Shown here: in pieces, positions 10,273 to 20,364 of the stretch | Layout of the letters: each line of letters begins with the position of its first letter | Position numbering within the stretch: position 1 is the first letter of the stretch | From: Ilex aquifolium | Taxonomy: Eukaryota > Streptophyta > Magnoliopsida > Aquifoliales > Aquifoliaceae | Length of the DNA: 64,000 bases | Direction: 5' to 3' | Assembly: GCA_951799425.1 (NCBI GenBank) | Contig: OX637403.1 | Span: forward strand, 27,158,311-27,222,310 | Notes under the pieces: generated by a model | Database searches by the model: none | Told to the model about the DNA's origin: nothing | Seen by the model: only the letters and a program-made list of their open reading frames with translations | Program-made: the position numbers and the translations under genes

Positions 10273-11917
10273 TGTAATAGTTGTTGCCTGCATAGGAGAG
10301 TCAATTTCTCGATGTCCCCAACATTAGGAGAGTCAATTTCTCAATGTCCCCTGCAGTAGGGAATGGACCGCATATTGCAAATATAGCCAATTTAATACTT
10401 TAAACATGTACAAGTGGGAAAGCAGTAAAAACCCTTAGTGCAACATTCTCACCTTAAAGATAGAGCTTATGAATAACAATCCATAAGGAATTTCTATGTT
10501 TCCAGGCTGAAAAAACTTAGAATTAGTTGTTTTTGTTTATAGCTTCTGGGCTGAGAGGAATCAAAAGATTTTCACAAGCAAGGAGAAGCTTTTATGCCTG
10601 GTAACAAACTTTACTAGTCGAGACAAATATCACCTTTAAGGTAGTGCCTTTAATTTGCAGCTGATTTTTCCTGTTATATACTATTGTCGTAATAGATCTT
10701 AATTTGATATCTCTCAATTGGTTGAATAACATGGAAGTATGCATAAGGGTTTGGCAGAAGTTTGAAGGTCTGCCCCCTTATTCCATATTAGTTATTTAAC
10801 AATACACGTACTATGAAATTAAACAAAAAACGAGTGAGGTTCCTTCCATATGTTGTAAGGGAAGTTTGAGGAATAGGTATTGCTCATGAATTAGATAGTG
10901 AACATCACATTGAACAATTTGGACACAAAAATAGCATCATATTAAGGTACAACCATTACCCAAGAGTTATGTTTATAGTGAAGGTGGTGGCATATCGGTG
11001 GTTTTGAATAGATAAATTCCCCTGTATAAGAAGCATGATTATTGATTTTACATTGTAGTGTTATTAGGCAACTAGGTACGCTGTGCCAAAAGAAATCAAT
11101 TGTTAATATGCAAGCAAAAGTTTTTTACCCATTTTTCTCTCTAGAAATTTAGTTAAATTAATTCCGTTGATAATTTTACCTTTTAGATATATGGAAACAA
11201 GAAGAATTTTGAGCAAAGTCTCGTAAAATTATTTCACAGTTTTTTGAATACATATTGAAATTTCACTACTAAAAGAGGGAGTAAATTTAGCAGGACCAAA
11301 ACCAGAGATTAGAAAGTGGATTTTACTCGAGACATTTATTTATTTTGGAATGAAAAATTGTAGATATTAAATGGTCATAAATAGGATATTAGGACATGTT
11401 GCTTAATGTTTATACCTTGAGAAGGATAGACCAAAAGGCTTCTCTACTTGCCTTTCATTTTTTCGAGGGGAAAATAAACTTTATCATATCCAAGCAGATA
11501 TGAGACTACTACAATTTATAATGGGGATTTTCATTTTTTCTATCAAAATGGTAATAATACACAAAAGTTTCAAATTTAGAATTTTAAGCAATGTTACTTA
11601 GAATTAATTTGTTGACCTAATTAATCAATAACATTAGATTGAAAAATGGAGTCCAATATTGGTTGGACCTTTCTACCAATCCAGTAATTGTGATAAATTA
11701 GATCAATAAATTATGTCACAAAACCCAATAGTTTCAATGCCTTTTTTTTTTGGTAAGCTAAACACTTATTATGAAGCAAAAAATAGAAAAAGAAAAAATA
11801 TCAAACCAATTAATTGCTGGAGAAGAAGACAAGAGAAAGCATAACACAATCAAAACGCAAGCAGCAAATACATAGCGGAAAGGAGAGGAGATGCCGACCT
11901 GGAAACAACTCTTCCAA
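10273..11917. other. Intergenic downstream of the resistance gene
   Basis: No gene. A poly-T run with TTTGGTAAGC at about 11740-11765 looks like the tail of a minus-strand retroposon, without clear borders. The 62-codon frame at 11758-11946 has no recognisable features. Confidence 0.45.
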
Positions 11918-13181
11918 TTATTGTAGATAATAATTTTCACTAACACCGTTTTTGAAGGTCATGACATGAATCTCAGGAATGTGTGCGATTTTCTTGTAAA
12001 TCCCACCTTCTTCGCCTCGATTCGACAACTTCTCAATGAATGAATCAGACATATGGTATAGTTCCAAGAGTCGAAGGTTGGTTAGATGTTCAATTCCCAC
12101 CAGTACCTCCTCTAATGGACATACAGAAAGGTCTAGCACTTCAAGATTGGGCATGGCGCCCTGCTCCACTCTCACCCATCTCAATTCTTCTAACCAATAA
12201 AGCTTTAAAATCTTGAGCCTCTGAAACCCTCCATCCTTGAAAGACAAACCCTCTCCAACGCACGCATCATTCAATTCAAGGTGCAGAAGATTTGGCAAAT
12301 CTTGTAGCATTGTATTTGGTCATCCCTTAACTTGCTCCCTTTTAACCGTAATCTAACCAAGCTTTGAAGAGATGGTATCCAATGTGGTACATTCTCTAGT
12401 CGTCCGTCCATTTCCAACTTTTGTAGAAATGGAGGACATGAAGATAAAGATGGCAGATCAAGGAATGCATTCTCTCCTCCAAAAATTGAGCCAACAAACA
12501 ATGAACGAAGTTTGCTCAGTTTTGCAAGGGAAGAGCTTCGGGTCATGCCGTCTTCTCTTCCCAACCCTGTAATGTATAAAGTCTTTAGTTGGGTAAGCTT
12601 CCCCACTTCTCCCATTAGAATGTTGCCATTGCTTCTGCTTGCATCAATTGTACCAAGCTTTTGCAAAGATGACAAATTTCCTATATTCGTAGGGGCTTTA
12701 CAACCTAATTCAGGATATTTGCCCAATCCCAGAAGAAGGTGTCGAAGTTTTTGAAGCTCTCCTATTTCGACCGGTAAGTCTAATACAAGAGTATATCTTA
12801 GATCCAAGGTCTCTAGGTTCCGAAGCTTTTTAATAGATTTTGGAATGGCACTCACCTTAGTACCCCTCAAGCTTAAATACCTGAGATGAAGTAGTTTACA
12901 AACTCCATCTGGGAATGTATCCATCCAAGAAGAACTTAAATCTAAAACCTTTAGCAACTTACAACCATCAATTAAACGCGAAAAAGGAGATTTATTGCTT
13001 CTTGAACCTACCTTCCCAAACATGACAAGCGAGCGAAGTTGCCGAAAACACTTGCTTTCTTGTACATCTTCTAAGTTTTGTATTGCTAAGTCACAGCCAC
13101 GGACTTTGTCTGGCCACCTTACCTCTTGTCCACTGGCTACAGTTATAATGTTCTGCTCTCTCAACTTGGGCAGGAGGATTT
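11918..13181 (-). pseudogene. CC-NB-ARC-LRR resistance gene, 3' (LRR) half
   Basis: This is the C-terminal part of the gene whose 5' half lies at 17993-19522. It begins directly at the copia insertion, where the first complete codons read LLPKLREQNIITV, the segment that normally follows the MHD motif of the NB-ARC. It then gives leucine-rich repeats (LLKVLDLSSS, LLHLRYLSLRGT, LRNLETLDLRYT, MPNLEVLDLSVCPLEEV) and a short tail ending NYYLQ. At about 12310-12320 the frame slips by one base: the upstream frame runs out as KICQIFCTLN, while the correct continuation is MLQDLPNLLHLEL. So, apart from the retrotransposon, this half has its own frameshift. Known role of the family: intracellular pathogen-effector receptors. 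This copy should not make a full receptor. Start assignments upstream of 13181 are retrotransposon sequence. Confidence 0.85.
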
Positions 13182-13375
13182 TGTTAAACAATCAAGAGAA
13201 ATACAAGAAAGAAGAAGGAAGAGGAGGAAGAAGAGGCTAGGGTTTCATTGATACTGCATAATTCTATTGAATGCAAAAAGTAGTTTAACCTAAATACATA
13301 GAGACTATATATAGCCTAAACAAATAAAAGACTAGTCTACCCTTAATAAACAAAATAATCCTATATTTCTTAACA
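13182..13375 (-). repeat. Copia 3' LTR
   Basis: 194 bp. On the minus strand it starts TGTTAAGAAATATAGG and ends TTGATTGTTTAACA, so the ends form a perfect 6 bp inverted repeat TGTTAA/TTAACA. It differs from the 5' LTR only at the fourth base from its end (A here, C in the other). A GA-rich tract (plus-strand GAAGAAGGAAGAGGAGG) lies near the end. Confidence 0.95.
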
Positions 13376-13388
13376 TCTCCCCTCAAAC
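13376..13388 (-). other. Copia polypurine tract
   Basis: Minus strand TTTGAGGGGAGA directly precedes the 3' LTR. This is the expected place and composition for the plus-strand primer of reverse transcription. It lies a few bases after the stop codon of gag-pol. Confidence 0.8.
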
Positions 13389-16300
13389 TCACGATGCGGC
13401 AGCTACAAGCATCGAGAGTTTGCCAACTAGAAAACGAAAACGGGAAATAGAATGCGACTTGGTAAAGAAATCTGCAATCTGCAAAGAAGAAGAAACAAAG
13501 GGCAAAGTAATGGTGTCATGCTTGAGATGATGACGAGTAAGGTGACAATCGATCTCAATGTGCTTAGTTCGTTCATGAAAAACCGAGTTGTGAGCAATCT
13601 GAATAGAACTCTGGTTGTCACAATACATTGGAGTGGGATGAGAAATGGAAACTCCCATATCTGCAAGTAACCAACGTAACCAAACAATCTCTTTGGTAGT
13701 AGATGCCATAGCACGATATTCTGCTTCGGTTGAAGATTGAGAAACAATAGATTGTTTCTTGCTCTTCCAAGAAATAAGAGAATCACCCAAAAAGATACAG
13801 AAACCAGTAACAGACTTGCGATCTGTGGGATCACTGCCATGATCAGCATCAGAGTATGCACACAGCTCCAAGGAAGAGGTGGATGGAAGTAAAAGACTCT
13901 GAAAGACTGTACCCCGAAGATACCGCAAAATACGAAGAACAGCTGCCCAATGAACTGTAGTAGGAGAAGCAACAAACTGACTAACAACATGAACAGCATA
14001 TGCAATATCTGGACGAGTAATAGTGAGATATACCAAACTCCCAACAATAGTACGGTATAAAGTAGGATCTGGCAAAAGTAAACCATCAGAAGAAGAATAC
14101 TTTGCGTTAACCTTAATGGGAGTATCTACAGTCTTATTATCAGTAAGTCTAGCCCGCTCAAGAATATCTGCAACATATTTCGACTGAGAAAGAAGATAAC
14201 CTCTGGGTGAGTGGGCTACCTCAATATCCAAGAAATATCGTAGAGAACCCAGATCCTTCATTTCAAACTGTCTAGCTAACTCTGTCTTCAAAACTGAAAT
14301 CCCATCAATATCATCACCAGTAATAATCATGTCATCAACATATAAAGACAGAATGATACGACCTGCATCAGTGCACTTAACAAAAAGAGCAGAATCATGA
14401 CTACTAGAAGCAAATCCAAGAGAAGAGATCACAACAGAAAATTTCTCAAACCAAGCACGAGGTGCTTGTTTGAGACCATATAATGCTTTCTTGAGCTTGC
14501 AAACATACCCATAATCATGTGAAACACCAGGAGGGGGAGCCATATAAACTTCTTCTTGAAGATCTCCATTCAAGAAGGCATTTTTAACATCAAGTTGAGA
14601 GATATGCCACTGACGAACCGAAGCAACTGCAATAAGAGTACGAATAGTAGTCATCTTTGCAACAGGAGCAAATGTCTCCTCATAATCCATACCATACTGT
14701 TGAGAGTACCCTTTTGCAACCAACCTAGCTTTGTATCGCTCAACAGATCCATCAGAATTAGTCTTGATCTTATACACCCAACGACAACCAACAACACTCT
14801 TACCAGGAGGTAGAGGAACCAAATCCCAAGTACCTGTCTTATGCAAAGCAGAAAGTTCCTCATCCATAGCTTGCTGCCAAAGAGGATCAAGAATTGCCTC
14901 TTTATAGGAAAAGGGCTCAGAGAGACAATGAATAGAAGCTAAAAATGAAGTAAAAGATGAAGAATAACAAGAATAAGTAAAATCTGGTAACTTTGTGGAC
15001 TTACGAATGCGTGTAGATTGACGTAGAGGTGGATCCACAATCTCAGACGGAGCTTGAGGGACCATAGAAGAAGAGGGAGCTTCAGGTGTGCTAGAGAGTA
15101 GAGTGTCAGTACCTGCAGAATGATCAGAAAAAGGATCTATACGAATAAGATCAGATCTAGTGAAACTATGAGTAGTGGATGGAATAGAAAAGAACGGTAT
15201 ATGCTCGAGAAAAACAACATGGCGAGACACATAAAGTTTCTGAGTTATTGGATCAAAACAACGATACCCCTTTTTACCTTCACCATAACCAAGAAAAACA
15301 CAAATAGCAGATCGAGAGGACAGCTTATTGCGTTCTACATGAGGACGAAGAACGAAACAAGTACAACCAAAAACTCTAAAAGAAGAATAATCAGGAGCAT
15401 ACCCATACAACTTTTCGAAAGGAGAAACACCTGAAATATGAGAAGATGGAATTGTATTAATCAAAGCTACAGCAGTAAGAGCAGCTTCACCCCAAAACAC
15501 ACTAGGAACAGAAGCAGACAACAAGAGAGAACGAGCAGTTTCAACAATGTGCCTATGTTTTCTTTCAGCAACACCATTTTGCTCAGGAGTATCTGTACAC
15601 GAAGTTTGGTAAATAGTTCCATCTAAGGCAAGCAACTCACAAAATTCATTAGAAGTGTATTCCCCACCCAAATCACACCTAAAACATTTGATAACAGCAT
15701 AATGTTGAGTTTTGACAAGAGCTCGAAAGGCTGTATATATCCCAAAGAATTCAGAACGATGTTTCATTAAATAAATCCAACAATAACGAGTATGATCATC
15801 AATAAAAGAAACATAATATCGAGACCCTCCTTTTGTGGCAATAGGAGAAGGTCCCCATACATCAGAATGAATCAAATCAAATGGAGAAGAAGAAACGGAA
15901 ATACTTCGATTAAAAGGTAAAGCAGAAAATTTTGCCAGTTTACATCCACTACAATCAGAAATATCACAAGCTTGCAAATTTCCTAAGGCCCCCGTGGATG
16001 CCAAAAATCTTAAACGAGATGACGAAACATGACCTAGACGAGAATGCCATAAATAAAAACTAGAAGAAGAAGAACTCAAACGAAAAGAAGACAAATCAAC
16101 ACTAGGAGCAGCAGCAGCAGCAGCAACTGGCACTTTTAACTCATCCAAAATATATAGTCCCCCCTTCCTACGGCCTGTCCCAATCAGCTTCTGAGACTGC
16201 AGATCCTGCACATAACAAGAAGAAGAGGAAAAGGTGACTAAATTACCAGAATCACATAACTGACCAACAGAAGCAAGATTTAATGTTAGTTTCGGAATAT

Positions 16301-17516
16301 GATAAACATTAGGGAGAGACAAGTGAGGTGTGACAACAGAACCAACACCTGCTAAAGGCATAGGAGTTCCATCAGCAGTCATAACAGGAATAGAAGAAGA
16401 AGGCATAACAGAAGCAAAAGATGAAGAATCTGGAGACATATGATGTGAAGCACCAGAATCCAAGACCCATACAGAATGTGACATACCTGAAGAACTATGA
16501 GGCAACTGACCTACGGAAGAGGAAGCAGACATAGCTTGTGGTTGTAAGGAGAGAAACTTCTGAAATTGCTCAGCCAAAGTACTAGGATCGATGAAAGGAT
16601 CTGATGAAACTACTGCTGCAGTATTAGACTGTGGTGGTCTGTAACCCTGAGGTGGTCTATGAGCATTAGACTGTGACTGGTTGCCAGACTTCCAAGCTTG
16701 AGATTGATGCTGCGATTGATTCTGCTGTCTCAACTTCTTAGGACATTGAGCCTTCCAATGACCTTTTTGCTTACAGAAACTGCACTCGTCGAAAGCTACC
16801 CTTGTGTAAGGCTTATTCTGATTATTAGAGAACGGCTTAGAAGGTACTGCTAACACAGAAGGATTAGAAGTAGACAGAATTCCCTTTTCAGAATAGGACT
16901 TAAGACGTATTTCTTCAGCTAATAACTCACTGACAACTGAGTCAACAGAAGGAAGTGGAGAACGATGCAAAATTGAACCTCTAAGTCCTTCAAAATCACT
17001 GCGAAGTGCCGTTAAAAACTGTACCAATCGTTGCTGCTCCCTACGATCAATATAGGCACCACATGCCTTCAATTCTGCCGATTCTGTAAGAGCCAATTGA
17101 TCCCAAAGATCTGTCATAGCAGAATAAAACTCCTGAATACTCATATTCTGCTGCTGAAGAGCTCGTATGTCATTCTCCAATTGATACTGTTTTGCAAAAT
17201 TTGATTGAGTGAATAACCTTTGCAGATGATCCCAAACCTCCTTTGCTGTCTCATACTTCGCCAACTGTGTACCAATAGAATGCTCAACAGAATTGTTAAT
17301 CCAAGTAATAATTTTCGCATTGTTTGCTTCCCAGGTATCTATCAAATCAGCATAACCATCATCAGTGTTCTTAGGTTTCACAGAGGTTCCACTAACATAT
17401 CCCCATATCTTTTTACCCTTAAGAAAATTTCTCATCACATAACTCCAATACGAATAGTTCTTTCCATCCAACCTCACACTCACAGACTGAAGCGAATCAT
17501 CTCTTTCAGTAGTCAT
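13389..17516 (-). CDS. Ty1-copia gag-pol polyprotein
   Basis: Single frame of about 1,375 codons from the ATG at 17516 (MTTERDDSLQSVSV). The open frame extends further upstream but lacks an ATG there. In order it carries: a gag domain; a zinc knuckle CSFCKQKGHWKAQC (CX2CX4HX4C) at roughly residue 245; an aspartic protease WVLDSGASHHMS near 355; an integrase zinc site (LWHSRLGH ... CSGCKLAK) and catalytic core (HSDVWGP, then CDLGGEY); reverse transcriptase with QLDVKNAFLNGD and LYVDDMIITGDD; and RNase H with DADHGSD and STEAEYRAMAS near the C-terminus. Integrase before reverse transcriptase is the copia order. No stop or frameshift is seen. Expected role: replication and integration of this element. 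Its lineage within copia was not determined. Confidence 0.95.
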   Translation of the reverse strand: MTTERDDSLQSVSVRLDGKNYSYWSYVMRNFLKGKKIWGYVSGTSVKPKNTDDGYADLIDTWEANNAKIITWINNSVEHSIGTQLAKYETAKEVWDHLQRLFTQSNFAKQYQLENDIRALQQQNMSIQEFYSAMTDLWDQLALTESAELKACGAYIDRREQQRLVQFLTALRSDFEGLRGSILHRSPLPSVDSVVSELLAEEIRLKSYSEKGILSTSNPSVLAVPSKPFSNNQNKPYTRVAFDECSFCKQKGHWKAQCPKKLRQQNQSQHQSQAWKSGNQSQSNAHRPPQGYRPPQSNTAAVVSSDPFIDPSTLAEQFQKFLSLQPQAMSASSSVGQLPHSSSGMSHSVWVLDSGASHHMSPDSSSFASVMPSSSIPVMTADGTPMPLAGVGSVVTPHLSLPNVYHIPKLTLNLASVGQLCDSGNLVTFSSSSCYVQDLQSQKLIGTGRRKGGLYILDELKVPVAAAAAAPSVDLSSFRLSSSSSSFYLWHSRLGHVSSSRLRFLASTGALGNLQACDISDCSGCKLAKFSALPFNRSISVSSSPFDLIHSDVWGPSPIATKGGSRYYVSFIDDHTRYCWIYLMKHRSEFFGIYTAFRALVKTQHYAVIKCFRCDLGGEYTSNEFCELLALDGTIYQTSCTDTPEQNGVAERKHRHIVETARSLLLSASVPSVFWGEAALTAVALINTIPSSHISGVSPFEKLYGYAPDYSSFRVFGCTCFVLRPHVERNKLSSRSAICVFLGYGEGKKGYRCFDPITQKLYVSRHVVFLEHIPFFSIPSTTHSFTRSDLIRIDPFSDHSAGTDTLLSSTPEAPSSSMVPQAPSEIVDPPLRQSTRIRKSTKLPDFTYSCYSSSFTSFLASIHCLSEPFSYKEAILDPLWQQAMDEELSALHKTGTWDLVPLPPGKSVVGCRWVYKIKTNSDGSVERYKARLVAKGYSQQYGMDYEETFAPVAKMTTIRTLIAVASVRQWHISQLDVKNAFLNGDLQEEVYMAPPPGVSHDYGYVCKLKKALYGLKQAPRAWFEKFSVVISSLGFASSSHDSALFVKCTDAGRIILSLYVDDMIITGDDIDGISVLKTELARQFEMKDLGSLRYFLDIEVAHSPRGYLLSQSKYVADILERARLTDNKTVDTPIKVNAKYSSSDGLLLPDPTLYRTIVGSLVYLTITRPDIAYAVHVVSQFVASPTTVHWAAVLRILRYLRGTVFQSLLLPSTSSLELCAYSDADHGSDPTDRKSVTGFCIFLGDSLISWKSKKQSIVSQSSTEAEYRAMASTTKEIVWLRWLLADMGVSISHPTPMYCDNQSSIQIAHNSVFHERTKHIEIDCHLTRHHLKHDTITLPFVSSSLQIADFFTKSHSISRFRFLVGKLSMLVAAAS

Positions 17517-17792
17517 AATCAAATAACAAATAAAAACAGATCGCAAAACCAGATCGCAAAACCACAAAACCAGATCGCAAAACCAGATTGAAATACCACG
17601 AAATACCAGATTGAAAACCAGATCGTAAAACCACAAAAACAGTCACGAAATATCAGATTGTAAAAACGAAACGAAGTACCTCACTCCAAACGGCCGTCTG
17701 AAAAAAAAAATTTGGGGCTCCGCCCCGAACCCCGACAGGGGCGCGCTCCGCGGAAGCTATATTTGAGATTAAGCCTCGTCCCATGAAACTTA
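17517..17792 (-). other. Copia untranslated leader
   Basis: Between the primer-binding site and the gag ATG. It contains a GC-rich self-complementary stretch (GGGGCTCCGCCCCG and CCCCGACAGGGG, about 17712-17750) able to fold, and several diverged copies of AACCAGATCGCAAAACCA or AAATACCAGATTG (about 17535-17660). Folding and the internal repeats are seen in the sequence; any role in packaging or translation is inference. Confidence 0.6.
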
Positions 17793-17804
17793 GCTCTGAT
17801 ACCA
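17793..17804 (-). other. Copia primer-binding site
   Basis: Minus strand TGGTATCAGAGC starts immediately after the 5' LTR. It is complementary to the 3' end of plant initiator methionine tRNA, the usual copia minus-strand primer. Confidence 0.9.
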
Positions 17805-17998
17805 TGTGAAACAATCAAGAGAAATACAAGAAAGAAGAAGGAAGAGGAGGAAGAAGAGGCTAGGGTTTCATTGATACTGCATAATTCTATTGAATGCAAA
17901 AAGTAGTTTAACCTAAATACATAGAGACTATATATAGCCTAAACAAATAAAAGACTAGTCTACCCTTAATAAACAAAATAATCCTATATTTCTTAACA
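17805..17998 (-). repeat. Copia 5' LTR
   Basis: 194 bp, matching the 3' LTR at all but one base by eye (ends TTTCACA instead of TTTAACA). As the 5' LTR it should hold the element's promoter. A TATATATAG run at plus-strand 17930-17938 is a possible TATA box. Confidence 0.95.
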
Positions 17999-19522
17999 GA
18001 TTTCCCGTAAAAGATCATGGATATGACATCCTCTAGGACTTCCATCCCATTTTCTGTTCAGTCCTTGGATTAAACTTTTGTTGAGAAGTTCATTGAAATA
18101 TCCCTCAGCAACTTCTTCTGCAGTCTTTGTTTCTGTCCCTTGCACGAGTCGTAATGTAGTCCACAGTCGAATCACTCTTGATATTTGAATGTTGTAATCC
18201 TCAGGAAAAATGCCCAAGTACAAGAAACAATTTTTGAGAGAGTAAGGGAGATCATTGTAACTGAGATATAATATTTTCTTTATTCTCTCAAGTTGGTCAT
18301 TGTTTTCCAGCTCCTCGCCGAGGCTACGATGAATCATCTCCCACTCTTTTATTGTACTTTTGTCCTTCGAAGCCAATACACCACCAATTACCACAATTGC
18401 AAGTGGCAATCCCTCACATTTTCTTAATATTTTTCGTGAGTATTCTTCTAAATGTGGAGGGCACCAAGTGTCATTAAATGTCTTCTTACAAAACAGAGTC
18501 CAAGACTCTTCATCAGACAAGGCTTTCATTTGATAGATATGATCACCATGGGAATCTAAGCACGAATTAGAAGCTACATCAAGTATACGAGTTGTGAGTA
18601 GTACGCAAGACTTACAGTTGTTGTTAGGCAATACGTACTTGATGGCTTCCCATGCTTGTATGCTCCATACATCGTCTAACACAACCACATACCTTCGTTC
18701 CTTGAGGAATTCTTTGATGACTACTTTAAGCTCAATTTCATTCATGGATTCCATTCTTGGAGGCGGGTCTTGCTTTATTTCAGCATGGAGTTGTTTGATC
18801 ATATTCTTTAGGAGCTCCACCATGTTAAATGATTCTGAAACAGTGATCCAAACATGGCTTTGGAATTGTGTTTTCACTTGGTTATCGTCAAACACTTTTT
18901 TTACGAGCGTGGTTTTGCCCGATCCTCCCATACCCACCACTGAAACCACTTTGAGTGGAGAATCACCATCAAGAACCCAAGTAATTAGTTGTTGTTTCGG
19001 CTTCTCGAGGCCCACAAGCTCAGATTCTTCTATTAGAAGGGCATTACCTCGACCATCATTACCTCTACCATCATTCCCTGTGGTGCTAATGACGGTAGAG
19101 CTTGAGCCTTGCTCCGTTATTTGATATCTCCCAGAATTTACCTTAGAAATATTTTCGACTCTAGACTTGATTTTTCGTAGCTCAGAAGCAATTTGATGGC
19201 GAGCTTTTAGATTCTTAATGGAGCAAGCAATCTTACGAAGAAAACCATGGAATCCATCCCCATGAGCATGCCCCAATCGGAGCATGAATTCATCGAGAAC
19301 ATCTTCAGTATCAAAAGCAACATCTTGAACTTGCTCCACCCAAACTTTGAGTTGTGGATCAGTCTCTTTTTTTACATCGGCAACTCTCAAAAAGGCCTGC
19401 ATTTGCTTCAATTCATCTTTGATGTGCACAAATTCTTCCCGAACACCACCTAAAAGCCTTGCCTCTTCAAGCAAGAAGGGCTTTAGTTGGTCGAGCAGAA
19501 AGGATACAGCAAGCTCTGCCAT
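17993..19522 (-). pseudogene. CC-NB-ARC-LRR resistance gene, 5' half (truncated by copia)
   Basis: The ATG at 19522 gives MAELAVSFLLDQLKPFLLEE. An apparent start four codons upstream is GTG. The order is an Rx-type coiled coil with the EDVID-like DTEDVLDEF (about residues 75-85), a P-loop VVGMGGSGKTTL (about 195), kinase-2 YVVVLDDVW (about 275), RNBS-B CVLLTTR, GLPL as CEGLPLAIVVIGG (about 365), RNBS-D CFLYLGIFPEDY (about 430), and an MHD-like motif HIHDLLREI at the end. About 509 codons in all, stopping at TAA (17993-17995) supplied by the copia LTR. The winged-helix segment RLWTTLRLVQ departs from the usual RLWxAEGFV. The gene is RPM1-like in its N-terminus and motif style. A CC-NB-ARC protein lacking LRRs could in principle be made from this half. 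The LRR half continues at 13181. Confidence 0.9.
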
Positions 19523-19848
19523 AATTTTGTTCACTTGTGATCTTCAGATAAGTCTTTTGGGTATGTAAAACAGTGATGAAATGGTTGAAGAATGAGGGTA
19601 AATACATTGGAAACTAACCAAAGCAAATATATTTTGCACTTTCCAGATAGATAGTTCGCTTGTGAGAGAAGAAAAGAATGTTAAAGGCTGAAAATGGAAT
19701 ACATACTTTATTGATGCTCCATCATCTCTTTCTCTATCTCTCTCGAGATGTGAAAGCAGAGCATTGAACAGAGCATTGAGCATTAATCTTCTTTCACGCT
19801 TGTTAGCTTTCTTGGTTTTGATGAAAGCTTTTAGACAATTGCTGTGAT

Positions 19849-19936
19849 TTTTTTTTTTTATTTATTTTGAAGGGAAAGGAGGAGAGGACTTGAACCCTTG
19901 ACCTTAAGACGACAAAACTTTTATAAGACAAAGAGT
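19849..19936 (-). mobile_element. Short SINE with 14 bp target duplication
   Basis: Flanked by ACAATTGCTGTGAT at 19835-19848 and again at 19937-19950. On the minus strand it contains AGGGTTCAAGTCC, a polymerase III B-box-like word, and ends in an A-rich tail (TTCAAAATAAATAAAAAAAA). The combination of tRNA-like head, A tail and long direct repeats is that of a SINE. It lies about 330 bp upstream of the resistance gene ATG. Confidence 0.8.
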
Positions 19937-19980
19937 ACAATTGCTGTGATATGTGCCTTTCAGTTCACACATAAATTTTA

Positions 19981-20364
19981 GGGTAAAATAAAAATTTAGA
20001 CCCTAAAGTGTGTGTAGTATTTATTTAGTTCCTAATCTTTTAATTGTGTTTCTTTGGTCCTAAGATTTACAATTTGTATCTATGTGATCTAATTTCAAAC
20101 GTCCATAAAAAAATCGTTAACAACTTTAGTCACACGTCAATAACATGAGACTAAATAGACAAAAATTAAAAACTTTAGGGATAAAATAACAAAATTAGAA
20201 ACCACATGATTGGCGCGTGATCAGAACTATCACGATTTCTGACGAATGTTTGAGATTGGACAACGTAAATACAAATTAAAAACCTTAGGGACCAAATAAA
20301 CACAATTGAAAGATTGAGAATCAAATAGATAGTAATTCATACTTAAAGTTTGTTACTGGAAATC
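19981..20364. mobile_element. Decayed Mutator-type MITE
   Basis: Two arms of roughly 110 bp are inverted copies: the left has TTTTAATTGTGTTTCTTTGGTCC and the right, reverse-complemented, has TTTCAATTGTGTTTATTTGG followed by TCC. The ends have diverged and no 9 bp duplication is convincing, so the borders are approximate. Confidence 0.6.

Larger units (their letters stand above)
13182..17998 (-). mobile_element. Ty1-copia LTR retrotransposon, apparently intact
   Basis: A complete 4,817 bp element on the minus strand. It is flanked by the 5 bp duplication GATTT (13177-13181 and 17999-18003). The two 194 bp LTRs differ at one position by eye. A primer-binding site abuts the 5' LTR, a polypurine tract abuts the 3' LTR, and a single long gag-pol frame runs between them with protease, integrase, reverse transcriptase and RNase H in copia order. 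It sits inside the resistance gene in the same orientation. Near-identical LTRs and an unbroken frame indicate a very recent insertion; whether it is still active cannot be read from sequence. Confidence 0.95.

Noticed and set aside
19544-19783. 79-codon minus-strand frame upstream of the resistance gene
   Set aside because: No coding features; more likely 5' UTR or spacer of the resistance gene.
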